Origin: Paenibacillus sp. FSL H7-0326
GTDB taxonomy: Bacteria; Bacillota; Bacilli; Paenibacillales; Paenibacillaceae
Direction of reading: 5' to 3'
NCBI RefSeq assembly: GCF_001955535.1
Contig: NZ_MPVN01000002.1
Span: 744,001-808,000 of the forward strand
Length of the DNA stretch: 64,000 nucleotides
Positions 18,007-27,025 of the stretch are shown piece by piece. Numbering within the stretch: position 1 is the stretch's first letter; each line of letters opens with the position of its first letter. Below the pieces are notes generated by a model. That model saw nothing but the letters and a program-made list of their open reading frames with translations, was not told the DNA's origin and did not search any database. The translations under genes were made by a program, and so were the position numbers.

Positions 18007-19338
18007 CTACAAGAGATCAGCTGCCAGCTGGGCGAGCTTGGAGCGTTCGCCTTTTTCCAGCATAATGTGTCCGCTGATCCCTTCCTGACGGAATCGCTCC
18101 ACAATATATGTTAAGCCGTTGCTTGCTGAGTCAAGATATGGATGGTCAATTTGCTCTGGATCACCCATCAGAATGATCTTACTTCCTTCACCTACACGGG
18201 AGACAATAGTCTTTACTTCATGCTTCGATAGATTCTGAGCTTCATCAATAATGATAAACTGTCCAGGAATCGATCTGCCCCGGATGTAAGTGAGCGCTTC
18301 TACTTGAATACTGCCGAGTCCCATGAGTATTTTATCGATGTCACCCGCCTTTTTTGTATCGAACAGAAACTCCAGATTATCATAGATCGGCTGCATCCAG
18401 GGACGAAGCTTCTCTTCTTTTTCCCCCGGGAGGTAACCAATATCCTTCCCCATTGGGACCACCGGTCTTGCTATGAGAAGCTTTTTGTATTTATGTTCAT
18501 CCTCAACCTTCAGGAGTCCTGCAGCAAGGGCAAGCAGCGTTTTCCCTGTTCCGGCTTTGCCTGTAATTGTCACCAGCGGAATATCATCATTTAAGAGCAG
18601 CTCTAAAGCCATTCTCTGCTGTGCATTACGTGCGACAATACCCCAAACCGGATCATTGCTGAGATATAAAGGCTCTAGCTTGGTAGCCTCCTGATTCACC
18701 TTAAGCAGGGCGGATTTTCCCGTGCCCATCTCGTCCTTTAATATAATAAATTCGTGTGGATACAGATTATAGGTTAGCTGCAATGGCTTGATAGGCAGAA
18801 AACGATACGTATAAAATTCATCGATTACGGAAGGGTGGACTCTAATCGCAGTATACCCCGGATATAATTCGCTTGGATCTGCGGTACGATCAGACAAATA
18901 ATCCTGTGTATTGAGACCAAGCACATCTGCCTTGATACGTACGAGTACATCCTTGCTGACCAATACAATGTCCCGCGGCTCCTCGTTATCCTCCTGCTCC
19001 AGCTGATAATTGAGCGCTACTGCTAGTATACGATTATCATTCGTAACTTCACCAAACATCTCCTGTACTCTTATAAAACTGCGGTGGTTCAGTTCTACCT
19101 TCAAGTTTCCACCATTCGGTAAAGGTACCCCACTGTGCAAATGTCCCTGCTCCCTTAATCCATCTAATGAACGCGAGACATATCTCGCATTTCTCCCTAT
19201 TTCATCTGCATTACGCTTTTTGGAGTCGATTTCCTCCAGCACTACGGCAGGAATTACAACTTCATGCTCGTCAAAAGCATAAATGGCGCCCGGATCATGA
19301 AGCAGCACATTCGTATCCAACACAAAAATTTTTTTCAT
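18007..19338 (-). CDS. PIN-domain PhoH-like ATPase (YlaK type)
   Basis: A two-domain protein of about 443 residues. The N-terminal PIN ribonuclease-like domain begins KIFVLDTNVLLHDP and keeps the acidic residues typical of the fold (DTN, EE, ND). The C-terminal PhoH ATPase has Walker A TGKAGTGKT (near 260), RPVVPMGKDIGYLPG, Walker B FIIIDEAQN and GDPEQID. PIN-PhoH fusions are known to act as RNA helicase/nucleases in some bacteria. The ATG at 19338 has GGAGGGG just upstream. It is distinct from the shorter PhoH at 48.5 kb. Confidence 0.9.
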   Translation of the reverse strand: MKKIFVLDTNVLLHDPGAIYAFDEHEVVIPAVVLEEIDSKKRNADEIGRNARYVSRSLDGLREQGHLHSGVPLPNGGNLKVELNHRSFIRVQEMFGEVTNDNRILAVALNYQLEQEDNEEPRDIVLVSKDVLVRIKADVLGLNTQDYLSDRTADPSELYPGYTAIRVHPSVIDEFYTYRFLPIKPLQLTYNLYPHEFIILKDEMGTGKSALLKVNQEATKLEPLYLSNDPVWGIVARNAQQRMALELLLNDDIPLVTITGKAGTGKTLLALAAGLLKVEDEHKYKKLLIARPVVPMGKDIGYLPGEKEEKLRPWMQPIYDNLEFLFDTKKAGDIDKILMGLGSIQVEALTYIRGRSIPGQFIIIDEAQNLSKHEVKTIVSRVGEGSKIILMGDPEQIDHPYLDSASNGLTYIVERFRQEGISGHIMLEKGERSKLAQLAADLL

Positions 19339-19492
19339 TGGTATCCCCTCCAAGGCGGCGTCTTTTAAGCACAGCTAGGGCAAGCTATGGGCAGCGATAA
19401 GGACAATCGTGTATCCCATATCTAAATGTATTCGACCGGGAGCAAATAATTGTACAATTTCCTGAAAATATCCGTGGAATATGCATCGTTCA

Positions 19493-19618
19493 TCACATGA
19501 AATACAAAAAGCCCAGTGAACAGCGTTCACCGGGCTTGTATTCATGACAAAACAGTGCATTTGTCAGCATATTCATATGAAGAGAGCGATATTCCATTCG
19601 ATTAGCATAATTGGACAT
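19493..19618 (-). CDS. Possible 41-residue protein of unknown function
   Basis: A short frame starting at ATG 19618 (MSNYANRMEYRSLHMNML...) with a good GGAGG site 8 nt upstream and a TGA stop at 19493. It lies about 95 nt after the LCP gene on the same strand, so it could be cotranscribed. The product has two Cys and a hydrophobic end (SLGFLYFM) and matches nothing I recognise. Oddly, the LCP terminator hairpin (19509-19537) lies inside its last codons. It may be a small protein, a leader or chance. Confidence 0.3.
   Translation of the reverse strand: MSNYANRMEYRSLHMNMLTNALFCHEYKPGERCSLGFLYFM
19509..19537 (-). terminator. Terminator of the LCP gene
   Basis: A long stem AAGCCC...GGGCTT with GTGAAC/GTTCAC above it is followed on the minus strand by T5. 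It lies inside the last codons of the small frame described at 19493-19618. Confidence 0.85.
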
Positions 19619-19712
19619 AGACAGGACCTCCGCTAATGAATTTCCATCTATGGGATACATCCACATTATATCACTACTTCTCCATAGTTTGAATAGATAT
19701 TTTGCGGATACT

Positions 19713-20783
19713 TTATTCCCCCGAAGCTTCAGCAGCTGCAGATGTATGCTCGCCTGCCAGCTCCTTAGCTAGTGCTTGCTTCGCCTGGTCTAACTCCCCT
19801 TGATTAATATATACATAAGGGCTGTTCCATGTTCCTGTCACCGGCACAAAGTTTACACTATCCTTAGGAAGATTCCAGTAGGTTGATATGAAATTCTTAA
19901 CCTGATCACTCTCTACCGTGGTCGTCATGTTATCATCGACAGCACCCACGACTTTACCAATCTTCGTAACACCGCCAAGAGACTTCATTTGATCCATTAA
20001 CGAGTGCAGAACTTCGCTTTGACGCTGGTTACGGGAGAAATCGTCGGAAGCCGGCGTTTTGGGATCACAGTTTGATTTGCGATAGCGTACATACCCGAGT
20101 GCATCTTCACCGTTCAAGGTCTGTTGACCCGCAGTGAGATTAATATCAGTATCATCCGCGGTATCCTTATAGCACATGTTCTGATTCACATTCACTTCGA
20201 CTCCGCCCAAGGCATCTACGATTTCTTCAAATGCCTTGAAGTTCAGCACGGTGACGTAATTAATATCCACATCCAAGTATTTGCCGAGCATAACCCGCAT
20301 TTCTTCCTCAGCTGAAATACCTGATTCTTTCGCCGCAGCTCTGAAGCGAGGATAGAACTCATTCAGCTTCCTCTCGGTATAGCCCTCGAGCTGAACCAGC
20401 GTGTCACGTGGCAGAGATACAATCGTCGCAGATTTCGTCTCCGGATGCAGTGAGGCTACCATCACGACGTCAGACAGATGAGTGCCTGTCTCCTCTCGAT
20501 AGTCCGTTCCCAAGATCAGCATCGTCTGCGGCTTCACCTTGGCTGAATCTTCAGCTGCTACGGGGTTATTGTTCCCTGTGTCGATCACATCATTAAATAC
20601 CATGTACAAATAGCCAATACCTGCGATCAAACCGATAACAATGAGAGATAATACCAACTTCATAAATGTTTTTGCTGGACTCTTCTTCTTCACTTTCTTC
20701 TTCGTCGTTGTCTGCGCTGTGTTGTTATCGCTGCTCTTGCCGCCTCTATTGCGTGGGGGCAATCCGTTAGATCCCATACTCAT
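19713..20783 (-). CDS. LytR-CpsA-Psr (LCP) family cell-wall glycopolymer ligase
   Basis: LCP proteins transfer teichoic acids or other glycopolymers from undecaprenyl phosphate to peptidoglycan on the outer face of the membrane. The 356-residue product has a basic Lys-rich cytoplasmic tail, one transmembrane helix (about 42-63) and the LCP domain: ILGTDYREET, SDVVMVASLHP, ATIVSLPRDTLV, the Arg-bearing LGYVRYRKSNCD and DDFSRNQRQ motifs. The last two hold the phosphate-binding arginines. A short Ala-rich tail follows. The ATG at 20783 has only a distant AAAGG site. The specific polymer is unknown. Confidence 0.9.
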   Translation of the reverse strand: MSMGSNGLPPRNRGGKSSDNNTAQTTTKKKVKKKSPAKTFMKLVLSLIVIGLIAGIGYLYMVFNDVIDTGNNNPVAAEDSAKVKPQTMLILGTDYREETGTHLSDVVMVASLHPETKSATIVSLPRDTLVQLEGYTERKLNEFYPRFRAAAKESGISAEEEMRVMLGKYLDVDINYVTVLNFKAFEEIVDALGGVEVNVNQNMCYKDTADDTDINLTAGQQTLNGEDALGYVRYRKSNCDPKTPASDDFSRNQRQSEVLHSLMDQMKSLGGVTKIGKVVGAVDDNMTTTVESDQVKNFISTYWNLPKDSVNFVPVTGTWNSPYVYINQGELDQAKQALAKELAGEHTSAAAEASGE

Positions 20784-20912
20784 ATTATAAATTCAACACC
20801 TTTATACATTTCTATGGTTGCTCTTACATATTACCGCCACCGCTGCCGCATTTCAAATCTGGGTATATCATCCACTTAAAAAATGAGTTTAACTGCTCCA
20901 AAAAGAACGGAA

Positions 20913-20934
20913 AGACCGCTGATTAGGGCGGTCT
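20913..20934 (-). terminator. Terminator of the ylaH-like gene
   Basis: A 7-bp stem AGACCGC/GCGGTCT is followed on the minus strand by a T-rich stretch. It lies about 40 nt after the YlaH-like stop. Confidence 0.7.
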
Positions 20935-20970
20935 CTCTAATGTGTGCATATGAAGTTGTCTTTACTAAAG

Positions 20971-21273
20971 CTACATTTTACTTGTCTCTCCAGAAGACTC
21001 CGTTTTTTTCTTCTGCCGAGCTTCCACAAAATAACGGATTCTGACCAGCAGCATCAGTGCTACTGCGACAAGCAAGCATTGAATAATCGGCAATTTATCG
21101 ATTTGGAAAACGAGCAGCATGAAGGAGCCGATGGCCATCAAAATGTACAGTAATATCTCTTTGAGTAACGGCATTTTCTGCTGCGGGCGAAATACCTTAT
21201 TGTAGACATACGTAATCAGTACAAATATAACCACATAACTAACGATCGGGTGTGACGCAAACCATGCCTGCAT
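20971..21273 (-). CDS. YlaH-like membrane protein
   Basis: A 100-residue protein with three predicted membrane helices (about 9-25, 37-55 and 60-78) and a basic, hydrophilic C-terminal tail (RYFVEARQKKK). YlaH of Bacillus has the same size and topology and lies directly after typA (ylaG), as here. Function is unknown. The ATG at 21273 is 58 nt after the typA position of its neighbour's stop, with a GGAG site upstream. Confidence 0.75.
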   Translation of the reverse strand: MQAWFASHPIVSYVVIFVLITYVYNKVFRPQQKMPLLKEILLYILMAIGSFMLLVFQIDKLPIIQCLLVAVALMLLVRIRYFVEARQKKKTESSGETSKM

Positions 21274-21331
21274 GGCGGCGTTCAGCTCCTTTCAAGTACA
21301 TGCTCTCTTTTCCAAGCGTATTATTTACATA

Positions 21332-23173
21332 TTATAGATTAGCTTGGGACATCTTGCGATGCTTCTCCGCACGCTCACGCTCACTCTTATTCAGGAGCTT
21401 CTTACGAAGACGAACGGACTTCGGTGTGATCTCACACAGTTCATCATCATTTAAGTACTCCAGAGCTTGCTCCAAGGAGAAGATTATAGGAGTCTTCATC
21501 TTCACTGTATCGTCCTTGGTTGCCGAACGAACGTTAGTCAGTTGTTTCTCCTTACAGATGTTTACAACGATGTCATTGTCACGATTGTGTTCACCAACGA
21601 TCATTCCTTCATAAACTTCCGTTCCCACATCAAGGAACAACATACCACGGTCCTCAACACCAATCATACCATAGAATGTTGATGTACCATTCTCACTGGA
21701 TACGAGCACGCCTTGGTGACGTCCACCAACTTGACCGCCAACGAGTGGACCATAGCTGTCAAATGCATTGTTCATTACGCCATAGCCGCGAGTCAGTGTC
21801 AAGAAGTTCGTACGATATCCAATCAAGCCGCGTGCAGGGATCAGGAACTCAAGACGAACCTGGCCGTTACCAGAATTGATCATGTTGACCATTTCGGCTT
21901 TACGGGAACCCAGGCTTTCCATGACCGCACCCATGCTTTCTTCAGGAATATCGATCATTAGGCGCTCAATTGGCTCCATTTTCTTGCCGTCAATCTCTTT
22001 AATGATAACTTCCGGTTTGGATACCGCAAGTTCATAGCCTTCACGGCGCATGTTCTCAATCAGGATACCTAGGTGAAGCTCACCACGGCCGGATACAACA
22101 TAAGCATCTGGGCTGTCTGTTTCTTCGACACGAAGACTTACGTCCGTCTCAAGCTCTTTAAACAGACGGTCACGAAGTCTGCGGGATGTTACCCATTTAC
22201 CTTCGCGTCCAGCAAAAGGACTGTTATTAACAAGGAATGTCATTTGAAGCGTTGGCTCATCAATCTTAAGAACCGGCAATGCTTCAGGATTCGCTGGATC
22301 AGCTATCGTTTCACCGATATTAATATCCTTAATTCCCGCAATGGCAACAATATCGCCTGCACCTGCTTCAGCTACTTCTACGCGCTTCAGCCCTTGGAAT
22401 CCGAACAATTTCTCAATACGCGCAGTTTTATTGGAGCCGTCACGTTGGATAACTGTTACAGCCTGTCCTTGACGAATAACGCCTCTGTTCACGCGTCCAA
22501 TTGCAATACGACCCAGATATTCATTGTAATCCATCAGCGTTACGAGGAACTGCAGCGGCTCGTCAACACTTTCTGTTGGATGAGGAATGTGATCAACAAT
22601 CGTCTCATAGAGACTCATCATGTTGTCATCTTGTTTCTCAGGATCCATGCTTGAAGTACCGTTAAGTGCAGAAGCATATACAACCGGGAAGTCAAGCTGC
22701 TCATCATTAGCACCGAGCTCAATGAACAGATCCAGAACTTCATCAATAACCTCAGCCGGACGAGCTGCTGGGCGGTCAATTTTGTTAACAACAACGATTG
22801 GCGTCAGGTTATGCTCCAGAGCTTTGCGCAGTACAAACTTCGTTTGCGGCATGCAGCCTTCATACGCATCGACAACAAGCAGTACACCGTCAACCATTTT
22901 CATAATCCGTTCTACTTCTCCGCCAAAGTCGGCGTGTCCTGGTGTATCAACAATGTTGATAAGAAAATCTTTATAATTGATCGCAGTATTTTTGGCAAGG
23001 ATCGTAATCCCGCGTTCACGTTCCAAATCATTGGAGTCCATGGCGCGTTCTTGTACGGCCTCATGTTCACGGAAGGTTCCGGATTGTTGAAGCAGTTTGT
23101 CTACAAGTGTTGTTTTGCCGTGGTCAACGTGGGCAATGATCGCAATATTGCGAATATTCTCTCTTACATGCAT
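21332..23173 (-). CDS. typA: Translational GTPase TypA/BipA
   Basis: Ribosome-binding GTPase of the EF-G class that assists 50S assembly and stress adaptation. The 613-residue product has G1 AHVDHGKT (near residue 14), the switch I RGITI segment, G3 [15 protein letters not shown]4 NKIDRP, then EF-G-like domains II, III and V and the BipA-specific C-terminal domain, ending with [17 protein letters not shown]. The ATG at 23173 is followed by [12 protein letters not shown], typical of the family. A degenerate tandem repeat lies directly upstream. The ylaH-like gene lies downstream. Confidence 0.98.
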   Translation of the reverse strand: MHVRENIRNIAIIAHVDHGKTTLVDKLLQQSGTFREHEAVQERAMDSNDLERERGITILAKNTAINYKDFLINIVDTPGHADFGGEVERIMKMVDGVLLVVDAYEGCMPQTKFVLRKALEHNLTPIVVVNKIDRPAARPAEVIDEVLDLFIELGANDEQLDFPVVYASALNGTSSMDPEKQDDNMMSLYETIVDHIPHPTESVDEPLQFLVTLMDYNEYLGRIAIGRVNRGVIRQGQAVTVIQRDGSNKTARIEKLFGFQGLKRVEVAEAGAGDIVAIAGIKDINIGETIADPANPEALPVLKIDEPTLQMTFLVNNSPFAGREGKWVTSRRLRDRLFKELETDVSLRVEETDSPDAYVVSGRGELHLGILIENMRREGYELAVSKPEVIIKEIDGKKMEPIERLMIDIPEESMGAVMESLGSRKAEMVNMINSGNGQVRLEFLIPARGLIGYRTNFLTLTRGYGVMNNAFDSYGPLVGGQVGGRHQGVLVSSENGTSTFYGMIGVEDRGMLFLDVGTEVYEGMIVGEHNRDNDIVVNICKEKQLTNVRSATKDDTVKMKTPIIFSLEQALEYLNDDELCEITPKSVRLRKKLLNKSERERAEKHRKMSQANL

Positions 23174-23204
23174 GGTTTATATCCATATCCTTTCCAAAAT
23201 CATT

Positions 23205-23340
23205 TCTATTTGAATCAAGTTCATGGTGCAAAGCCATGAGATTTGATTCTCGAATCAAAATTCATGATAATGAAGTCATGAGGCTTGATTCTTGAATCAA
23301 AATTCACGATACAAAGCCATAAAGTTCGATTCTTGTAATA
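23205..23340. repeat. Imperfect ~42-bp tandem repeat with internal palindromes upstream of typA
   Basis: A unit containing GATTCT starts at about 23245, 23287 and 23328 (spacing 42 and 41 nt). A further partial unit lies around 23205-23240. Each fuller unit holds a 16-bp palindrome (TTGATTCTCGAATCAA or TTGATTCTTGAATCAA) followed by AAAATTCA(T/C)GATA and an A-A-G-(C/T)-CAT segment. It lies in the upstream region or leader of typA. Confidence 0.75.
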
Positions 23341-23365
23341 TATAACGACCTTACTCACAAAAGAA

Positions 23366-23388
23366 GCGCCGGGTGATAACTCCGACGC
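23366..23388 (-). terminator. Terminator after the membrane protein at 23.4-23.9 kb
   Basis: A 7-bp GC-rich stem with one G-U pair (GCGTCGG/CCGGCGC) and a 9-nt loop is followed on the minus strand by TTCTTTT. Confidence 0.7.
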
Positions 23389-23436
23389 ACATATATCCCT
23401 TATATTATAGACGAAAAATGTTAAAAATCAAGTAGC

Positions 23437-23937
23437 TTATCGAAAACGCCGCCGGGTCGGTTTAGGCCTTCCGAAGATAAGCCAGATTCCCACAAAGATA
23501 AGTATAGCAGCGACGACATATATGAATCCGGTAGTGAGCATGGTTATGAACAAGAGCACGATCGACACGGCAAGCAAAATAATGGATGTCCTGTAGATCA
23601 CAGCTGGCCGAGGATATTCAAACAAAGCATATTCAAACAAGCCTAGGGCAACCCCTGTTATAAAGACAGGCCATAGAGTTGCGGTCAGATGCCATCCCCA
23701 AATACTGCATATGAGGAAGAAAATACCATACACCGTCAAAATTCCCGCCGGCACCAAAATAACGGCACTCGTATTTCTGAAAAAATAAAAAAGATGGAGA
23801 ATAATTCCTGGAATGATTAAAATGAGCGGCCAGAAATTTCGTCCAAGAAAACTGAAAAAGCCCAATTGACCAAGTAAGATGACAAGACCGGCAATGACGA
23901 TAAAGATGCCTACCAACCTTTCGTTTCTTCCCTTCAC
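23437..23937 (-). CDS. Polytopic membrane protein of unknown function
   Basis: About 166 residues, almost entirely hydrophobic, with six predicted helices and a strongly basic C-terminal tail (GRPKPTRRRFR). The N-terminal pair of helices, with FWPLILIIPGIILHLFYF between them, resembles LiaF/LiaI-type TM_RND or DUF5668 modules found in cell-envelope stress membrane proteins, but no LiaF C-terminal domain is present. The start is uncertain: GTG at 23937 has GGGGTG 9 nt upstream, while a longer frame reaches 23982. Confidence 0.55.
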   Translation of the reverse strand: MKGRNERLVGIFIVIAGLVILLGQLGFFSFLGRNFWPLILIIPGIILHLFYFFRNTSAVILVPAGILTVYGIFFLICSIWGWHLTATLWPVFITGVALGLFEYALFEYPRPAVIYRTSIILLAVSIVLLFITMLTTGFIYVVAAILIFVGIWLIFGRPKPTRRRFR

Positions 23938-24137
23938 TTCACACTTCACCCCGTTTGTATGATGATCTCTGCTTCTATCCAAGGCAATTCAAGATCTACG
24001 TTCACTAGGAACTATATTAGCGTATATATTTCTAGTTTATCCGATGTTTTTGCAAAAAACTACTGTCATGCTTCATATTTGAAAAAACATTCATTTCCAG
24101 CTCTTTCCTCATTGATCTTACGCTTAACAATACAAAA

Positions 24138-24167
24138 AAACCGGCATTCCACTTCGATTGCCGGTTT
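24138..24167 (-). terminator. Terminator of the minus-strand terC gene
   Basis: A 9-bp stem AAACCGGCA/TGCCGGTTT preceded on the plus strand by A7, so it is a good intrinsic terminator for the minus-strand gene. Confidence 0.9.
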
Positions 24168-24180
24168 ATGATTCATCTAT

Positions 24181-24867
24181 TTATGTATCCACCCGATATC
24201 TTAACACTTTGAAAAATGCACCGCCAAGCATAACCAATATAACACAAACTGCGGGCAGCAAGGTCTCATAGCCTGCAAAAACCTCTTGGAGCCATAACCC
24301 CAGCTTCGGATCACGAAGGACCATCTCGCCGGACGTATAAGCTAATATACCCGAACCTGCGAAGACCAGTATCGGAAAGCGCTGAAGCAGCTTAACAATA
24401 ATACCGCTGCCCCATACAACAATGGGAATGCTGATCGCGATCCCAATTACAATGAGTGCTAGATCGCCATCTGCGATTGCAGCTATGGCCAGAACATTGT
24501 CGAGACTCATGACAAAGTCAGCGACGAGTATCGTGTATACCGCACTCCATAAAGTTGTAGATTGTTTGACATTCACATTCTCATCTTCGTCAAACAACAA
24601 TTTAAACGCAATATAGAGTAGCATAAGTCCGCCAGCCGCTTGTATAAACGGTATACCAAGTATGAGCACCGCAATAAAGGTTAAAATACATCTTAATAAC
24701 ACCGCGCCAAATGCTCCCCACCATACTGCTCGATTACGGCTCTGCTCAGGCAAATTACGACTTGCCATAGCAATGACGACAGCGTTATCGCCGCTTAAAA
24801 CAAGGTTAATCATAAGTATCTGCATTATAAGCCAAATATCATCCATGAACAGGGTAAACACCTCCAT
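24181..24867 (-). CDS. TerC family integral membrane protein (paralogue 1)
   Basis: A 228-residue membrane protein with seven predicted helices. It carries the TerC signatures NLVLSGDNAVVIAMASRNLP (helix 1) and ADFVMSLDNVLAIAA (helix 4), whose membrane-embedded aspartates are thought to bind metal ions. TerC proteins in Bacillus (YceF, YkoY) export manganese, helping to metalate secreted enzymes. The start is unsure: ATG at 24867 lacks a clear site, while GGAGGTG lies just inside, 12 nt before an ATG at 24846. It is divergent from a second TerC gene. Confidence 0.88.
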   Translation of the reverse strand: MEVFTLFMDDIWLIMQILMINLVLSGDNAVVIAMASRNLPEQSRNRAVWWGAFGAVLLRCILTFIAVLILGIPFIQAAGGLMLLYIAFKLLFDEDENVNVKQSTTLWSAVYTILVADFVMSLDNVLAIAAIADGDLALIVIGIAISIPIVVWGSGIIVKLLQRFPILVFAGSGILAYTSGEMVLRDPKLGLWLQEVFAGYETLLPAVCVILVMLGGAFFKVLRYRVDT

Positions 24868-24902
24868 ACACTAGATGTATGCCCTGGTTGTCCGAGCTAT
24901 GC

Positions 24903-24931
24903 TTGACGCTGAGAAATCAGAGGAATATAAT
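24903..24931 (+). promoter_or_regulatory. Predicted sigma-A promoter of the forward terC gene
   Basis: TTGACG (24903-24908) and TATAAT (24926-24931) have exact 17-nt spacing. The leader to the TTG start is about 55 nt and contains a short CCGATT/AATCGG hairpin, too small for a yybP-ykoY riboswitch. Confidence 0.8.
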
Positions 24932-24993
24932 GAACTCCGATTTAAGCAATCGGATGATTCGGAATCATGGTTAGAGTAAAGGAGTGACAAGAA

Positions 24994-25677
24994 TTGGATA
25001 TCGGTCAGTTTTTAATCAGCTTGCTACAAATTGTTTTTATTGATTTAATCCTCGCTGGGGACAACGCAATCGTCATTGGACTAGCTGCCCGTAATTTACC
25101 GCAAAGTGTTCAGAAGAAAGCCATTGTCTATGGTACTGGAGGTGCGGTTCTGATTCGGATCCTGGCAACCATCATCGTGCTGTGGCTGCTGCAAATTCCA
25201 TGGCTGCTGCTGGTTGCCGGGCTGCTGCTCGTGGGCATTGCCTACAAGCTGCTGGCCGATCAAGGTGCCGATGAACATAGCGATATCAAGGCCGGCAGCT
25301 CGTTATGGTCGGCTGTACGTACCATTATCATCGCTGATGCGGCCATGGGGATTGATAATGTAATCGCTGTTGCTGGCGCAGCAGAGCAAAATCTGATTCT
25401 CGTTATTTTGGGTCTGCTGATCAGTGTTCCTGTCATCGTATGGGGCAGTACCTTGTTTATCAAGCTCATCGATCGTTTCCCTTGGGTCATGTATATTGGC
25501 GCTGCTGTACTCGCTTACACAGCCTCAAATATGATTACGGAGGAACGAAGATTTGAAACCTTCTTTATCTCGCATCCCGTTCTTCGGATCCTATTTATTG
25601 TTCTTGTCATCGGCGGTGTTCTGTTTGCTGGCTATCGGAAACAGCAGAATGTGAAGAGAGAACATTCCTACTCATAA
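24994..25677 (+). CDS. TerC family integral membrane protein (paralogue 2)
   Basis: A 227-residue relative of the divergent neighbour, with seven helices and the same paired motifs: DLILAGDNAIVIGLAARNLP in helix 1 and ADAAMGIDNVIAVAG in helix 4. A short basic tail (GYRKQQNVKREH) follows. A metal (probably manganese) export role is inferred from family members. It starts with TTG at 24994, supported by AAAGGAG 7 nt upstream, and has its own near-consensus promoter. It ends against a shared bidirectional terminator. Confidence 0.88.
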   Translation: MDIGQFLISLLQIVFIDLILAGDNAIVIGLAARNLPQSVQKKAIVYGTGGAVLIRILATIIVLWLLQIPWLLLVAGLLLVGIAYKLLADQGADEHSDIKAGSSLWSAVRTIIIADAAMGIDNVIAVAGAAEQNLILVILGLLISVPVIVWGSTLFIKLIDRFPWVMYIGAAVLAYTASNMITEERRFETFFISHPVLRILFIVLVIGGVLFAGYRKQQNVKREHSYS

Positions 25678-25742
25678 AACGAGAACAAGTGAAGATTGTT
25701 TCTGAACAAGCTTCTAGCACCAACCTGATCGAAGAACAAAAA

Positions 25743-25777
25743 AAGGCTTATTGCTGATCATATCAGCGATAAGCCTT
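25743..25777. terminator. Bidirectional terminator between terC and thiI
   Basis: A 16-bp stem with one G-U pair (AAGGCTTATTGCTGAT/ATCAGCGATAAGCCTT) is flanked by an A-tract and a T-tract. It ends the convergent terC (+) and thiI (-) transcripts. Confidence 0.92.
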
Positions 25778-25800
25778 TTCGTTCTATTAAAGTAAACTTC

Positions 25801-27021
25801 TTAAAACCAATCTTCCTGTATTGAATCAGGCATTGCGGTGTCGTCGTTACTGCGAAGTATCAGTGTCTCAGTCTGCTCTACTGCCCTCGCAATGAACTCA
25901 GGAAGCTCCGGAATAGAGGCTTCAATCTTTTCGACAATCCGCAAATTCGGATTCGTTGTCGGTGACTTGGGCACAAACAAGGTACAGCAATCTTCATAAG
26001 GTAAAATCGAAGTGGAGTACGTACCGATGTCCTCAGCAATCTTTACTATTTCACTCTTGTCCATCATGACAAGCGGTCTTAACAATGGAAGATCAGTTGC
26101 CCTCCCAATGACATTCATGCTTCCAAGCGTCTGGCTGGCTACTTGACCAAGGCTATCTCCGCTTACAATAGCCAGTGCCCCTTCCCGTTCCGCCAGCTGA
26201 GTTGCGATTCGAAGCATCGAACGGCGCATTAGTGTAATCATCAAATTATCCTGCCCCGTTTTCGTAAACGAAGTTTGAACCTCTGTAAAAGGAACCAGAT
26301 GAAGCTTCACTTCACCGGCATGATCAGCAAGAATTCTAGCCAGCTCGATGACTTTATCTTTTGCTTTTTGACTTGTAAACGGGAAGCTGAAGAAATGAAC
26401 CATTTCCAGCTCTAGTCCCCGGCGCATGGAAGACCAGGCGGCAACAGGTGAATCTATTCCCCCTGATAGCAGCATCATGGCTTTGCCATTAGAACCACGG
26501 GGAAAGCCTCCGACGGCAGGAACAGATTCATAATATAGATAAGTTCTCGCCTCGCGAATCTCAATCTTAAGCTCAATATCCGGATTTCTTACATCCACTT
26601 TAAGCGCACTGAATTTTCTTAAGATCGGGGCTCCCACCAAATGGTTCGTCTCATGAGAAGAATGCTCGAACGCTTTCCAGACCCTTCTAGCGTTTACCTT
26701 AAAGGTCGTTCCTTGCTGCGGATCCAGCTCTTCCATAAAACCAAGGGAGGCTGCCACGATCTCATCTGCTACGGATGGGGTTACCTTAACAGGACTAATG
26801 GAGACAATCCCGAATACCTTGCGTAAGCTATCCATTATAATAAGGTGATCGTTCTCTCCAAGGTCTACGTACATTCTCCCATATTCCTCAATAATGGAGG
26901 TTCCCGGATAGGCCTTTAATTTAGACTTCACATGCTTAATTACGGATCTCTCAAACCTCTTTCGGTTCTTACCTTTCAGTGTAAACTCTCCAAAACGGAG
27001 TAATAACATATCATATTTCAT
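25801..27021 (-). CDS. thiI: tRNA 4-thiouridine synthase ThiI
   Basis: Activates U8 of tRNA with ATP and inserts sulfur; also linked to thiazole synthesis in some bacteria. About 406 residues: a ferredoxin-like N-terminal region, a THUMP domain (about 60-165, ending in ELKIEIREARTYLYYE) and a PP-loop ATPase domain with SGGIDSPVAAW (near 185). The C-terminus lacks a rhodanese domain, as in Bacillus, so sulfur must come from a partner. That partner is probably the cysteine desulfurase encoded 4 nt upstream. The ATG at 27021 (MKYDMLLLRFGE) is preferred; a longer frame has no extra conserved sequence. Confidence 0.95.
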   Translation of the reverse strand: MKYDMLLLRFGEFTLKGKNRKRFERSVIKHVKSKLKAYPGTSIIEEYGRMYVDLGENDHLIIMDSLRKVFGIVSISPVKVTPSVADEIVAASLGFMEELDPQQGTTFKVNARRVWKAFEHSSHETNHLVGAPILRKFSALKVDVRNPDIELKIEIREARTYLYYESVPAVGGFPRGSNGKAMMLLSGGIDSPVAAWSSMRRGLELEMVHFFSFPFTSQKAKDKVIELARILADHAGEVKLHLVPFTEVQTSFTKTGQDNLMITLMRRSMLRIATQLAEREGALAIVSGDSLGQVASQTLGSMNVIGRATDLPLLRPLVMMDKSEIVKIAEDIGTYSTSILPYEDCCTLFVPKSPTTNPNLRIVEKIEASIPELPEFIARAVEQTETLILRSNDDTAMPDSIQEDWF

Positions 27022-27025
27022 CGGT

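Noticed and set aside
19375..19560. 61-codon minus-strand frame over the LCP terminator
   Set aside because: It has no ribosome binding site and covers the hairpin in a different frame; the 41-codon frame has better start signals.
22073..22654. Forward open frame opposite typA
   Set aside because: It is antisense to conserved TypA domains and has no start signal.
23205..23340. CRISPR array
   Set aside because: The repeated unit is degenerate, tandem without unique spacers, and no cas genes are near.
24868..24993. yybP-ykoY manganese riboswitch between the terC genes
   Set aside because: The 126-bp region is largely used by a promoter and a short leader; conserved loops of the motif are not seen.
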